Assembly (NCBI GenBank): GCA_964428345.1
Contig: CAYRYD010000021.1
Location: 1-64,000, forward strand
Length of the DNA stretch: 64,000 bases
From: JABDMH01 sp964428345
GTDB lineage: Bacteria; Bacteroidota; Bacteroidia; Chitinophagales; Saprospiraceae
Direction of reading: 5' to 3'
Of the stretch, positions 52,601 through 62,509 are shown piece by piece; position 1 is the stretch's first letter, and each line of letters begins with the position of its first letter. The position numbers and the translations under genes were made by a program. The notes beneath the pieces were generated by a model. It was given only the letters and a program-made list of their open reading frames with translations. It ran no database searches and was not told the DNA's origin.

Positions 52601-52871
52601 GGTGAGGCCGAAAACCCGGAGTGTCGCCGGGGTCACACATGTTACGGATATAGAGTAGGCTGTCGGGAAACCGTACATGCAATTCGGTTTCAAAGTGCCC
52701 GAATTGCATCATCCGTGATCCAAGATTGTTACCAATCAGCATTATGTGACCGTTCTTCATCAGCTGGAGTCCTCCGGGTGTCGGCTGGGTACAGTTTTGC
52801 AGAACAGCCATCAGCAGTAGCAAAACTGGAAAAGCTGGCCTTCTTAATATAGTGCAGGTTATTCGATTCAT
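49686..52871 (-). CDS. Fusion lipoprotein: SGNH hydrolase + dehydrogenase propeller + HEAT + cytochrome c
   Basis: This protein of about 1061 residues starts with a lipoprotein signal (lipobox LQNC). Residues 40-270 resemble an SGNH/GDSL esterase (IMLIGNNLGSRMMQ; VIGFFGFNEAFDG; TIDGSQLNDQGYQLLAKHL). Residues 380-740 form a PVC-type dehydrogenase propeller (TGYRIELFASEREFPDLANP, DLDGDGRADKQTIF). HEAT-like repeats follow, and a cytochrome c domain with C-V-T-C-H lies near residue 940. Together these parts could de-esterify and then oxidise a carbohydrate at the cell surface. The ATG at 52871 is preferred over a TTG at 52883. The related lipoprotein at 17708-20770 lacks the esterase part. Confidence 0.82.
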   Translation of the reverse strand: MNRITCTILRRPAFPVLLLLMAVLQNCTQPTPGGLQLMKNGHIMLIGNNLGSRMMQFGHFETELHVRFPDSLLYIRNMCDPGDTPGFRPHPGRVSPWAFPGAGKFQKELAQNSGSQGHFETPDEWLTRHQADIVIGFFGFNEAFDGPDNLDTYKAELEAFIRHTFTQKYNGREAPQLALISPIAMEDRSADMDVPDGVSTNANLALYTEAMKEVASGNSVFFIDVFHPSLEWYASHDEPLTIDGSQLNDQGYQLLAKHLSDALFGQRKARARKHRDAIRAAVQEKNWFWHNDYKIPNGVHVFGRRYEPFGPDNYPAELQKIREMTAIRDTAIWQIAHGKTMDLASADARTSTLPPVETNYVPSEKNGSTEYLYGDDALQTLHVPTGYRIELFASEREFPDLANPVQLSFDNKGRLWVSVMPSYPHYRPGDAKPNDKILILEDLDGDGRADKQTIFADHLHLPIGFEFAPEGVYVSQAPHLVLLSDTDGDDKADKKEIILSGFDDHDTHHAISAFVADPSGAIFMGEGVFLHTNVETSYGPVRATNGGFYRYQPQRRQLERTAQLSIPNPWGIAFDEWGQHFFAETSGPDVRWMLPGSVKPRYGIATHKSMNLIEDAHRVRPTSGLEFVSSRHFPDEVQGDLLINNTIGFLGTKMHTMVDEGTGYESRHDLDLVRSDDKNFRPVDMEFAPDGSLYIIDWHNILIGHMQHNARDPLRDHVHGRIYRVTYPSRPLVTPAKIDGATIDELLDNLRLPEYRTRYRTRRELRSRDAGEVLARLRIWADQLDKSDPRYEHHLLEGLWVSWGLNQVDETLLRQLLQANDFRARAAAVRVLRYSGHQVASLGDYLLQAAQDDHGRVRLEAIIAASWLEPTRGIPIVLEAGKKPMDEWIVHAYETSLAHLNGHPVEKEKDEEEEVATHLKGTDRELYFKGKELYEQDGYCVTCHQPDGNGLTASGFPPLSGTEWVLGSQDRLIKLVLHGMMGPIEIKGKEYPGNVPMTPFGGLMTDEEIAAVLTYVRNSFTNRASVVTPEKVREIRTETAMKKGFYSVEELLMEHPKQLVN

Positions 52872-53067
52872 GCCAATTAGCAATCTAACAATAGGATCAA
52901 TGCCGGAAAAATAAGGAAAAATTGAAGTTTATGGATGGTATCTTGCGGATCTGTAAATGCTCCTGGCTTCCTGCGAAAAAGGGGTGATGAGATCAACACC
53001 TGTGTATGCTTTTCAACCTTCAAATGCCGGATACCTTGCCCGCAGATGCCGGGATACCGGAAATGAA

Positions 53068-54990
<1,923 letters not shown>

Positions 54991-55011
54991 GGTACTAAAG
55001 AAGTGGATGAC

Positions 55012-55019
55012 CAAAATTA
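55012..55019 (-). promoter_or_regulatory. -7 element of the second TPR kinase gene
   Basis: On the minus strand the sequence reads TAATTTTG, an exact TAnnTTTG match 22 bp before the ATG at 54990. It gives a very short leader. The TCACC-N6-GGTGA box is absent; a different small palindrome (AAGTACTT, 55045-55052) lies at nearly the same distance upstream. Confidence 0.55.
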
Positions 55020-55151
55020 GGGTTATTCCCGATTTTATGACCTGAAGTACTTTTACCTCCTGTAATACCTCTCTCTGATTTATTTATCGAATTCTTACCA
55101 GGCTTAGAGGCATTGGAAATCCAATGTTTTTCACCTGTTGATCCCAATTCC

Positions 55152-57626
55152 TTATTTGATATTTTTACCTTCCTGGGCATTCACATAGAGTACGTTGCCA
55201 ATCTGATCCAGGCTTTCGAGCCCTTCATGTTTTATGGCTGCCGAGTGAATGCCCAACATGGTCAGGTCGGCATCCCATGACTTCTCCGTGATCACTGTTG
55301 TAGTTCTTAAGTTTGGTTTATGGGTAATAAACTGAATATTTTTGGGTGATATCGGTAATTGACCTTGTTCAATCAGCGAATAAAGCCTCTTTTTTTCATC
55401 CTGTATGGAATCTTCCGGATACATGGCAAAGATCTTGATTTCAGCACCGCGCCAGTCTTTATGTCCAATGATGATATAAGCCAGTAAAATCATGAGATTA
55501 GCATTTTCATAGTCATTGGCAGTAATCCAGATGTGTATCTGTTTTTGCAAGCCAAAGCCCCGTTCGCAGGTACCCAGGATCAGGAGATCAAAATCAACCG
55601 ATTTGATCAAATTGATGTTATCGGCGATTTCCTGCAGATCTTTCGGGTCATTTTTTGAATATTCAAATAGCAAAAGATTATTTTCCGTTCCAGCGATTCC
55701 GGGTAGCTGAATTACCTGGGCTATGCTGGAAGTGAAAGAAGGGCTAATGAGGGTGTCAACATAAAATTTACAGCCTTTCATTTCGGCCAGCTGAATCAGC
55801 CTTTCCTTGATCATCTTGGCCTGCTCATGTGTTTGCCGGGACAGGTAACCATCGATCTGGTGAATGTAAGTGCCAAAGCCATGACGTTGGGATATCCAGC
55901 GCAGCAATTCAAAGCAGCCCAACCGGTCAAATGTATGCCTTGAAAAGGCAATAGCGGAGGGTCTCCAACTCTTGATTTGTTCCTTGTCGGCCTTTTGGAG
56001 AAACACCTGCAATTGCCGGCTGAACTGGAAAATGACATTCTGGAAGATCAGTGCAATACTCTTCTTATCCTGATTGTAATATCCAATACCCAGATAAATC
56101 AGGATCATGGTGATGATGGAGAGTATGGCATAACCGGCATTCATAAAAAACATCAACCCAAAACTAGTAAGGGCACCAAAAAGGGAGAGATACCATCGCG
56201 ACCGGAACCGGGGGCGGTAGGAGGGGTCTGCCGCAAAATGATTCAGGAATGAGATTAGACAAAGGGTACCGTAGGTCACCATGAAAAACATGGAGATAAT
56301 CTTGGCGACACTGTCGAGTGCCCCGGCCATAATGAACGCTGCGGCAATTAATATGGTAATTACCGAGGCGTTATATGGTTCATCGTTGTTGCCCCGTCCG
56401 CGGGAAAGCCAGTAGTTGACCTGGGAGGCTGGAAAAATCTTATCCCTGGCGATGGCCTGAAGCGTCCGGGGTGCAACCATAATGGAACCAAGTGCCGAGG
56501 AAATGGTTGCTGCCGCCAGACCGATGGGTATGATCCACCACCCTTGCCAGGCAATGTCGGCCATGACCAGACGTGAGGTGTCGGCCAGATCCGGCGGACT
56601 GGCCGACACTGTCAGTTTGTAAGCGAGCAAGAGATAAATGATCATCCCGATAAGTGTTGCCGACAGAGTACCTAATGGAATGGATCTGCCGGGATTCTTC
56701 AGGTCTCCCGACAATCCAACTCCTGCCGTCATGCCGGTAAAGGCGGGGAAAATGATGGCAAAGACCGTAAAAAAACCAATGGGTAATCCCGGGGGAACCG
56801 GTGATCCCGTGGGTTCTGGTTCCGCCTGTTGTTCCGGACCGTCAAAATCATTCAGGGTGGATGAACCGGGAAGGGTTGAGTCGTAAGCGGTGTGATAGTT
56901 CGTGATGTTGCGTAGTGCGTCAAATTCGTGGGTTCGACTGTAATCGGTTCTTCCCATAAAAAAGGCAACCAGTGAAATACCCAGGGTAACCACCACCACA
57001 TAAAGAGCCTTTACCCCCAGATCAGCTCCTTTGGTCAACATGATATAGGTGAGGATCAACAGGGCAGGAATCCCGATGGTTTGTTTCTTTCCCATAATCC
57101 ATTCCAACCATCGGGGCAAGGCAAAATGCATGTCCAGATAGTCAAAGAGTGGTCTGAAGGCTTCGGTAAAAGCCATAATGTAGAAGGCAACACTGATGGC
57201 CTGGGACAGGTATAGGGCAAGTCCGATCGACGAACCGATCACCAGACCAAAAGACCGTGAAATGATATAGTATTCACCTCCACCCTCCACCTTCTGATTT
57301 GTGGCAATTTCTGCGATAGCCATCGCAGTAGGAATCGTCACTGCATGTCCGATCAGAATAATTAATACCGTACCCAGAAAACCTACATTACCAACTGCAA
57401 ATCCGAAACGAAGGAACATAACAGCCCCCAGAATGGTGGAGATCGCAGTAAAAAAAACCGGAGCCGTTCCAAATTTTCTGTTTTCTCGCACGGATACAAA
57501 GTCAATTTTTATCCGGCAAAACAAGCCGGCGCAAATGATTTCCGGTAATATAGTTTTTTTCAGGGAGCCGAAAAGGCCGATCGTTCTGATTGACTTAGTT
57601 TTTCCTTCTGCCAGTGCATAGGGCAC
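55152..57626 (-). CDS. SLC12-like cation/chloride or amino-acid transporter
   Basis: This transporter of up to 824 residues has 12 membrane helices of the APC fold and a cytosolic C-terminus of about 300 residues. The first helix region (KFGTAPVFFTAISTILGAVM, then FLRFGFAVGNVG) closely follows the Na-K-Cl cotransporter signature, and ARFP-like loops include PAFTGMTAGVGLSGDLKNPG. The C-terminal part resembles the SLC12 regulatory domain with a universal-stress-protein-like core. The frame opens with GTG at 57626; GTG at 57491 just before the conserved core is an alternative start. It is 161 bp upstream of the second TPR kinase gene on the same strand. Confidence 0.85.
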   Translation of the reverse strand: MPYALAEGKTKSIRTIGLFGSLKKTILPEIICAGLFCRIKIDFVSVRENRKFGTAPVFFTAISTILGAVMFLRFGFAVGNVGFLGTVLIILIGHAVTIPTAMAIAEIATNQKVEGGGEYYIISRSFGLVIGSSIGLALYLSQAISVAFYIMAFTEAFRPLFDYLDMHFALPRWLEWIMGKKQTIGIPALLILTYIMLTKGADLGVKALYVVVVTLGISLVAFFMGRTDYSRTHEFDALRNITNYHTAYDSTLPGSSTLNDFDGPEQQAEPEPTGSPVPPGLPIGFFTVFAIIFPAFTGMTAGVGLSGDLKNPGRSIPLGTLSATLIGMIIYLLLAYKLTVSASPPDLADTSRLVMADIAWQGWWIIPIGLAAATISSALGSIMVAPRTLQAIARDKIFPASQVNYWLSRGRGNNDEPYNASVITILIAAAFIMAGALDSVAKIISMFFMVTYGTLCLISFLNHFAADPSYRPRFRSRWYLSLFGALTSFGLMFFMNAGYAILSIITMILIYLGIGYYNQDKKSIALIFQNVIFQFSRQLQVFLQKADKEQIKSWRPSAIAFSRHTFDRLGCFELLRWISQRHGFGTYIHQIDGYLSRQTHEQAKMIKERLIQLAEMKGCKFYVDTLISPSFTSSIAQVIQLPGIAGTENNLLLFEYSKNDPKDLQEIADNINLIKSVDFDLLILGTCERGFGLQKQIHIWITANDYENANLMILLAYIIIGHKDWRGAEIKIFAMYPEDSIQDEKKRLYSLIEQGQLPISPKNIQFITHKPNLRTTTVITEKSWDADLTMLGIHSAAIKHEGLESLDQIGNVLYVNAQEGKNIK

Positions 57627-57675
57627 ATCACTGCTGGCTGACTACACATAAAAGGTCGGTCAGCAACATTCCCGA

Positions 57676-60264
57676 TCAGAGTGTCTCCCGGGTGATCTCG
57701 ACCACACGGCTCGCCCGGTTGTTGGAATTAAAAGCCCTGATTCTGATCACCCCGGCATTTTTTACTTCGACCGGGCCGGTATAGAGCGGGGAGGTGTGAT
57801 CCGGATCCGAACCGTCCAGGGTATATCTCAATTGCAGTCCGGGAAATTCAGCGTTGATCAGAAGGTGGTCACCGTCAATTTTTGCTCCGGGGGGACTGAT
57901 CCGGTATAGATAACCTCCATTGAGGTAATCCAACCGGGGTAATTCGATTTTACCCAACCGGTTGGCAAATTTTGACCATTCCCGGTTGATGGCATATTCG
58001 ATATCCTCTCTTCTCCTCAGGTCAGCCCAGGGAAGACTGGAGACCCAGGCCCGTTCGGCCAGCCCAAGCATTTTGGGCAGGAGCGCGTACTCAAACATCT
58101 CCTGATTTTTCAGGGTTTCCGACCAGAGAGCTCCCTGAATACCAAGAATATTGGCTTTGGCATCCGGGTTTAGTGACACGCTTTCACGGGCGAGGGCAAG
58201 TCCATCCATGGGATTGCCCATCTCATCTTCCAGCATACTCAGGAAAATGTGGTATGGGGTGAACTCGAAAGCGTTCCTGGTGTCAACAAAGCCGGCCCAG
58301 AATAAACCGGTTTCTTCCGGCTCGTGGGTGTAAGCCAGATCAAAATAAAGATTGCTGGCGTTGCACATGACGACACCATAACCGGCGTTCGCCAACTGAT
58401 AGGCAATGTCTTCACCTCCGCTGCCGGCGATGGCGTTCCAGGCGTAAGCAAGAATGCCCCTATTGAGCAAGTCCATGTTTGGAGCCAGACCATCTCTGGT
58501 ATGCCTCAGTACAATTTCCTCCCAGCCACCAATCTTCAGGTCATACTTTGCGGCGATGTCAAGGTAACGTTGCACGAAGTAAGCGTGCAGGTCTGTGGCA
58601 GACTGCAGATAGGATTCGTCCCTGATAAGCCGGTCGCATTCCGGTGAGCCGGTCCAGGCACCCTGCGGCACCTCATCCCCACCAGTGTGAATCAGTTTCA
58701 GTGGTGCTTCTGCCTCGCGATACATCGACACAAGCTCAGCGACGACCTTCTCCAGAAAAGTGTAGGTGTATTCCTGACAAACGCAGATCACATTATCGCG
58801 ATAGTTTTGTGCTGAAATATATTGGGAAGCATCATTCAGATCATTAAGCAGGTAAGCCCTGGCATCGGATTCTTTTCCCTCAGCCATCAACCGGCGGTAG
58901 CGGGCTTCCATCGCTACGATGGCTGCGCGGGCATGACCCGGGCCATTGATCTCCGGGATCACCTCGATGTGATGTTGCCGGGCAAATCGCAGAATGTCAA
59001 TAAATTCGGCCCGGCTATAGAAACCCGATCCGTTACCGGCACCTGCCAGTCCGCCCGATCCATAGGCGGGAGGCAGCATCTGGTCTTTTTGGGCGCTATA
59101 ACCCCTTTGGGCTCCTACACTGGTTAATTCTGGAAGTCCCGGAATTTCCAGCCTCCAGCCTTCGTCGTCAGTCAGATGAAAATGGAGCTTATTCAGTTTG
59201 TAAAAGGCCATCAGTCGAATGATCCTCTTAATCTCACTGGCCGGTTGAAAGTTTCTCGCTACATCCAGATGCTGGCCACGATAGCTGAATCCGGGAGCAT
59301 CATCGATGCTGATTGCCGGCAGCAATATTTCGGTTGCCGGTACGCGATAGTATGCAGGGGGAACCAGTGCTTTCAGACTTTGTACCCCATAGAAAACACC
59401 GGCTGCTGTCCGGCCAGTGACCGTAATGTTTCTACTTCCGATTAGCAACTGGTAACCTTCCGGATCCGTTATGCCCCCGAGACTGTCCAGTTTCAGGTAT
59501 ATTCCGTTCTCATGCACGGTATTCTGCGGCCCGATCACCACCGGATCTTGCAAGACTTGATTCAAAAGCTCCACCAGATTCGCTGCCTCATTTTCAAGCC
59601 CCGGGTCATGGGTGACTGTCACACCCGGCCGGAGGGCATAATTCCCCTGGCCATAGTGAAAATGTCGCGGTGTAGGTAAAACAGGACTTAACTGACCAGC
59701 GGGAAAATCGCTAATGGTTTCAAAACGGGAAAATCGCTTTTCGGGTGAAATGTGAAGGGGCTTCCTCCCTCCTGATGTGCTGAAAGTGAGGGTCTCAGGT
59801 ATGGGACTCTGACGGTAGTTAGTCACCGGGTGCACCGAACCATCTCCCAGTACAAAAAACAATCCATGGGGCATAAACGACCGGTTTATCATACCGACAG
59901 GCCATTGGTAGGTTATCTTTATGGATTCACCCGGTTGGATAACGGGAAAGGAATCCAACGTGTTGATCCGGTACAGATCACCACCCATGGCTTCAATATC
60001 GTACCGGTATTCGGCCTCGACCGGGAGATAAAAAGCAGTGGGAAACTGACTGAAATACAATTGGCAGTTGTTACTCATAGCGGTATCACCCGCATTGGTG
60101 ATGGTAAAGACTGAAGATTGCTTATCGTCTCCATTCACTGCATCATCCCGGAGTTCCCACATGATGTGCACCTGGTCGTCACCCGGCCATGCTAAGGTAG
60201 GATCCCCAATCTGAGAACAAGCCACCAGGGCAATGATTAAACCAGACACTATCGATAGTCTCAT
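57676..60264 (-). CDS. Beta-N-acetylhexosaminidase (GH20) lipoprotein
   Basis: This 862-residue exported enzyme releases terminal GlcNAc or GalNAc residues from chitin fragments, peptidoglycan or glycans. It has a lipobox (LVAC at about residue 16), an N-terminal CHB_HEX-like carbohydrate-binding domain (DQVHIMWELRDDAV), a GH20b domain and the catalytic barrel: KLHFHLTDDEGWRLEI, IPEINGPGHARA and the catalytic Asp-Glu pair in LIHTGGDEVPQGAW. A C-terminal Fn3-like domain (LRYTLDGSDPDHTSPLYTG) completes the family layout. No partner chitinase is seen nearby. Confidence 0.95.
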   Translation of the reverse strand: MRLSIVSGLIIALVACSQIGDPTLAWPGDDQVHIMWELRDDAVNGDDKQSSVFTITNAGDTAMSNNCQLYFSQFPTAFYLPVEAEYRYDIEAMGGDLYRINTLDSFPVIQPGESIKITYQWPVGMINRSFMPHGLFFVLGDGSVHPVTNYRQSPIPETLTFSTSGGRKPLHISPEKRFSRFETISDFPAGQLSPVLPTPRHFHYGQGNYALRPGVTVTHDPGLENEAANLVELLNQVLQDPVVIGPQNTVHENGIYLKLDSLGGITDPEGYQLLIGSRNITVTGRTAAGVFYGVQSLKALVPPAYYRVPATEILLPAISIDDAPGFSYRGQHLDVARNFQPASEIKRIIRLMAFYKLNKLHFHLTDDEGWRLEIPGLPELTSVGAQRGYSAQKDQMLPPAYGSGGLAGAGNGSGFYSRAEFIDILRFARQHHIEVIPEINGPGHARAAIVAMEARYRRLMAEGKESDARAYLLNDLNDASQYISAQNYRDNVICVCQEYTYTFLEKVVAELVSMYREAEAPLKLIHTGGDEVPQGAWTGSPECDRLIRDESYLQSATDLHAYFVQRYLDIAAKYDLKIGGWEEIVLRHTRDGLAPNMDLLNRGILAYAWNAIAGSGGEDIAYQLANAGYGVVMCNASNLYFDLAYTHEPEETGLFWAGFVDTRNAFEFTPYHIFLSMLEDEMGNPMDGLALARESVSLNPDAKANILGIQGALWSETLKNQEMFEYALLPKMLGLAERAWVSSLPWADLRRREDIEYAINREWSKFANRLGKIELPRLDYLNGGYLYRISPPGAKIDGDHLLINAEFPGLQLRYTLDGSDPDHTSPLYTGPVEVKNAGVIRIRAFNSNNRASRVVEITRETL

Positions 60265-60336
60265 ATCTGATTGCTTTCAAACAAAAATGGAAAAATTCAA
60301 CCATGGAGACCGGACAGGCAATCAATAAGTTTGCCC

Positions 60337-60363
60337 CGGTGTTGTTCTTACACCGTTTTTTTT
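60337..60363 (+). terminator. Terminator-like hairpin ahead of the YkuK-like gene
   Basis: CGGTGT-N7-ACACCG followed by eight T residues forms a textbook intrinsic terminator on the plus strand. It lies between divergent genes, 84 bp upstream of the YkuK-like start, where no known rightward transcript needs to end. It could be an attenuator in a long leader or the end of a small RNA. Confidence 0.5.
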
Positions 60364-60446
60364 GGATAGGAACCGGTTTTAACACATAATTAATGATCTG
60401 AAGATGAACGAGATCATCCGGGATTGTTTAATTTCAGGGCAGTAAA

Positions 60447-60941
60447 ATGTCAGACAACATGTTAACACTTCAGCGCTGGCGCCGGCTTAATGGTCAGGAG
60501 ATCGGCCACCCCCTCCTTGAATCGGTCGAACGAACCATCCGGGAAGAGCACGCCGCAGGACACCGCCTCAAAGTATGTATCGGAACCGACTCGCAGAGCT
60601 ATCACGATCAAATCGAATTTGCTACGGTCATTGTTTTTCTCCGGGAGAAAAAAGGTGGGTTCATGTTTATCAATAACTCGAAGGTCAACATTTCCATGGG
60701 ATTGAAAGAGCGGATGATTACGGAAGTGGCCAAATCTGTAGAGGTTGCCTATGCATTATGTGATTTGCTGGACCGCTATCAGGTCGAACTCGAAGTCCAC
60801 GCCGATATTAATACGGATCCCGGATTTCAATCAAATACGGCATTAAAGGAAGCGATGGGATACATCATGAGTATGGGCTTTGTATTCAAAGCCAAACCCG
60901 ATGCATTTGCCAGCAGCAGTTGCGCCGATAAGGTCATTTGA
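60447..60941 (+). CDS. YkuK-like RNase H-fold protein (DUF458)
   Basis: This 164-residue protein matches the YkuK/DUF458 family, predicted to have an RNase H-like fold; its activity is unproven. Seen motifs are KVCIGTDSQSYHDQIEFATV (first acidic strand), FINNSKVNISMGLKERM, and ELEVHADINTDPGFQSN with a second acidic site. The C-terminal FKAKPDAFASSSCADKV is typical. It is cytosolic. A terminator-like hairpin lies in its upstream region, and a short asparaginase gene follows 134 bp later. Confidence 0.87.
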   Translation: MSDNMLTLQRWRRLNGQEIGHPLLESVERTIREEHAAGHRLKVCIGTDSQSYHDQIEFATVIVFLREKKGGFMFINNSKVNISMGLKERMITEVAKSVEVAYALCDLLDRYQVELEVHADINTDPGFQSNTALKEAMGYIMSMGFVFKAKPDAFASSSCADKVI

Positions 60942-61075
60942 CGAGCTGAAGACGCTGATTAACCACGTTGTGACACGATTCCCGGTGTCCGGGATTTCTT
61001 CCATTTTCCATCAACAAATTACGGGATCTCCGGGTTGAATAACCTTGATTCCCAACTTTATTAGCCAGCAGAATC

Positions 61076-61570
61076 ATGATTCAGATTTTAATCACCGGTG
61101 GAACTTTTGATAAGGAATACAATTATATCACCGGTGAACTCACCTTCACTAAAACCCATGTAAACGATATGCTGAAGCGAGGTCGCTGTGGGGTCGATGT
61201 CGATGTCCGTACGATCATGATGAAAGATAGTCTGCAAATGACCGGGGAGGATCGAAATCTGATACTCGAAGCCTGTATCTCCAGCCAATCTGATGAGATC
61301 GTGATCACGCATGGCACCGATACCATGGTGGTGACAGCTTCCCACCTGGCATTGGCAGGTCTGCCTAAGACCATCGTCCTGACCGGTGCGATGATACCTT
61401 ACACCTTTGGAACCTCCTCGGATGGATTTTTTAACCTGGGCAGTGCCCTGGGTTTTGTCCAGTGTTTGGGCAAGGGTGTTTATGTTGTGATGAACGGACG
61501 CTGTTTCAATTGGGATAATGTCAAGAAAAACTATACCACGGGATATTTTGAACTGTTGCAGCAGACATAA
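61076..61570 (+). CDS. Short asparaginase-domain protein
   Basis: This 164-residue protein is the N-terminal half of the L-asparaginase fold, which is usually about 330 residues. The two catalytic Thr motifs are present (LITGGTFDKEYN and VITHGTDTMVVTA), and the core ends with GVYVVMNGRCFNWDN. The C-terminal domain is absent, and a clean stop suggests a short family rather than truncation; such single-domain versions are common in Bacteroidota. Whether it hydrolyses asparagine is uncertain. It is convergent with the next gene, 20 bp away. Confidence 0.87.
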   Translation: MIQILITGGTFDKEYNYITGELTFTKTHVNDMLKRGRCGVDVDVRTIMMKDSLQMTGEDRNLILEACISSQSDEIVITHGTDTMVVTASHLALAGLPKTIVLTGAMIPYTFGTSSDGFFNLGSALGFVQCLGKGVYVVMNGRCFNWDNVKKNYTTGYFELLQQT

Positions 61571-61590
61571 CCGTCATTCCCGTTAGGTTC

Positions 61591-62040
61591 TTAAGAGGTA
61601 TGGGGATCACCCACTGGTACATTTATTTCCAATGAGGGACCGGTCGGCTGTGTTTCTTCGCGCTTTTCCAGAGCCGGATCAAAGATCACCGTATCAATGA
61701 GTGTTTCCCTGCCGCGGTTATCGATTTCATACAGCTGATAAAATACCGGACCAGCGACACTAAGGTGGTCGGCAATAACCACCTGATTTATCATCCGGTG
61801 ATCAAAGGTCCATTGGTTAATTGGTGCGAAATGCCTGCCGTCCGTGCTTTTACGGATGACATAAGTCGCCCCGGCATCAACCAGGTCCTCCAGCTCAACC
61901 TTGATAACGACTTCCTGTAAATGCATAGACCAGACCGTCAGATAATTGGCCTTTTCCCCAACTATTGAGTCGGCCCGGACATTCAGACTGAAAAGGCCTA
62001 ATACAATCAGCCATAATCCATTCTTCATCCTGTTTTTCAT
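61591..62040 (-). CDS. Small secreted beta-sandwich protein, unknown function
   Basis: This 149-residue protein has a Sec signal (NGLWLIVLGLFSLNVRAD) and a middle part that reads like a fibronectin-type-III module (VIRKSTDGRHFAPINQWTF; FYQLYEIDNRGRETLIDTVI), the kind used in Bacteroidota surface proteins before a sorting domain. The C-terminus is Pro/Glu-rich and lacks a recognisable type IX sorting signal. I assign no function. Confidence 0.65.
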   Translation of the reverse strand: MKNRMKNGLWLIVLGLFSLNVRADSIVGEKANYLTVWSMHLQEVVIKVELEDLVDAGATYVIRKSTDGRHFAPINQWTFDHRMINQVVIADHLSVAGPVFYQLYEIDNRGRETLIDTVIFDPALEKREETQPTGPSLEINVPVGDPHTS

Positions 62041-62509
62041 AGTTACAAATAATTAATTCTACTGCATAGATATGGGTAAAGCAGACGCAAGTCCAGTATG
62101 TACGATGTATTTCGTGGTAAAATCGACGAATGCCGGAAAAACGACCGTGAACAGCCGGAAGAACCAGGAAGCATCCGGAAAAAGGACGATAACATTTTCT
62201 TAACTATTTATAAAACAATAATATACATATGTAATAATAATCATATAAATTTATTGGTCAGGTAAACCGTTAACTTCAGACTCCGAAATTGCGAATCCAC
62301 TCGGGAAACAAACCTTATACTTGCTCCCGAAAATAAGAACTACCGGACAATCGTTTCATAGATGACTTTCGGGAAATGGAACGATTCTTGTTGTGGAAAT
62401 TATTGATTTTTAGTTGTTAATGATTTAAAAAAATTCTTTATTTGTAGATTGAATAGGTACTTTTGCGGTGCTGATTGAATCGAAGATTGCTAAATTCTAA
62501 ATATTTGAG
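62041..62509. other. AT-rich 469-bp divergent gap with one promoter
   Basis: The gap between the small secreted gene and the OmpA gene contains no supported gene. The part near 62200-62270 is very AT-rich. A -7 element lies at 62458-62465. Two 7-bp inverted repeats (62326/62367 and 62349/62380) interleave, but repeats of that size are expected by chance here. Confidence 0.5.
62458..62465 (+). promoter_or_regulatory. -7 promoter element of the OmpA-family gene
   Basis: TACTTTTG is an exact TAnnTTTG match 45 bp before the ATG at 62510. TTTG at 62441-62444 could be a -33 element, though its spacing is shorter than usual. Confidence 0.65.

Noticed and set aside
54995..55180. 61-codon basic frame between the transporter and the second TPR kinase
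   Set aside because: It overlaps the end of the transporter gene out of frame and covers the kinase promoter element. Its Lys/Gly/Ser/Asn-rich composition suggests chance.
61076..61570. Short asparaginase as a truncated pseudogene
   Set aside because: The domain is intact with both Thr motifs and ends cleanly. Single-domain versions of this length are known in Bacteroidota.
62326..62386. Two interleaved 7-bp inverted repeats with pseudoknot topology upstream of the OmpA gene
   Set aside because: With 7-bp arms and spacers up to 40 bp, about one such repeat is expected by chance in a gap of this size. They lie upstream of the -7 element, so they are probably not in the transcript.
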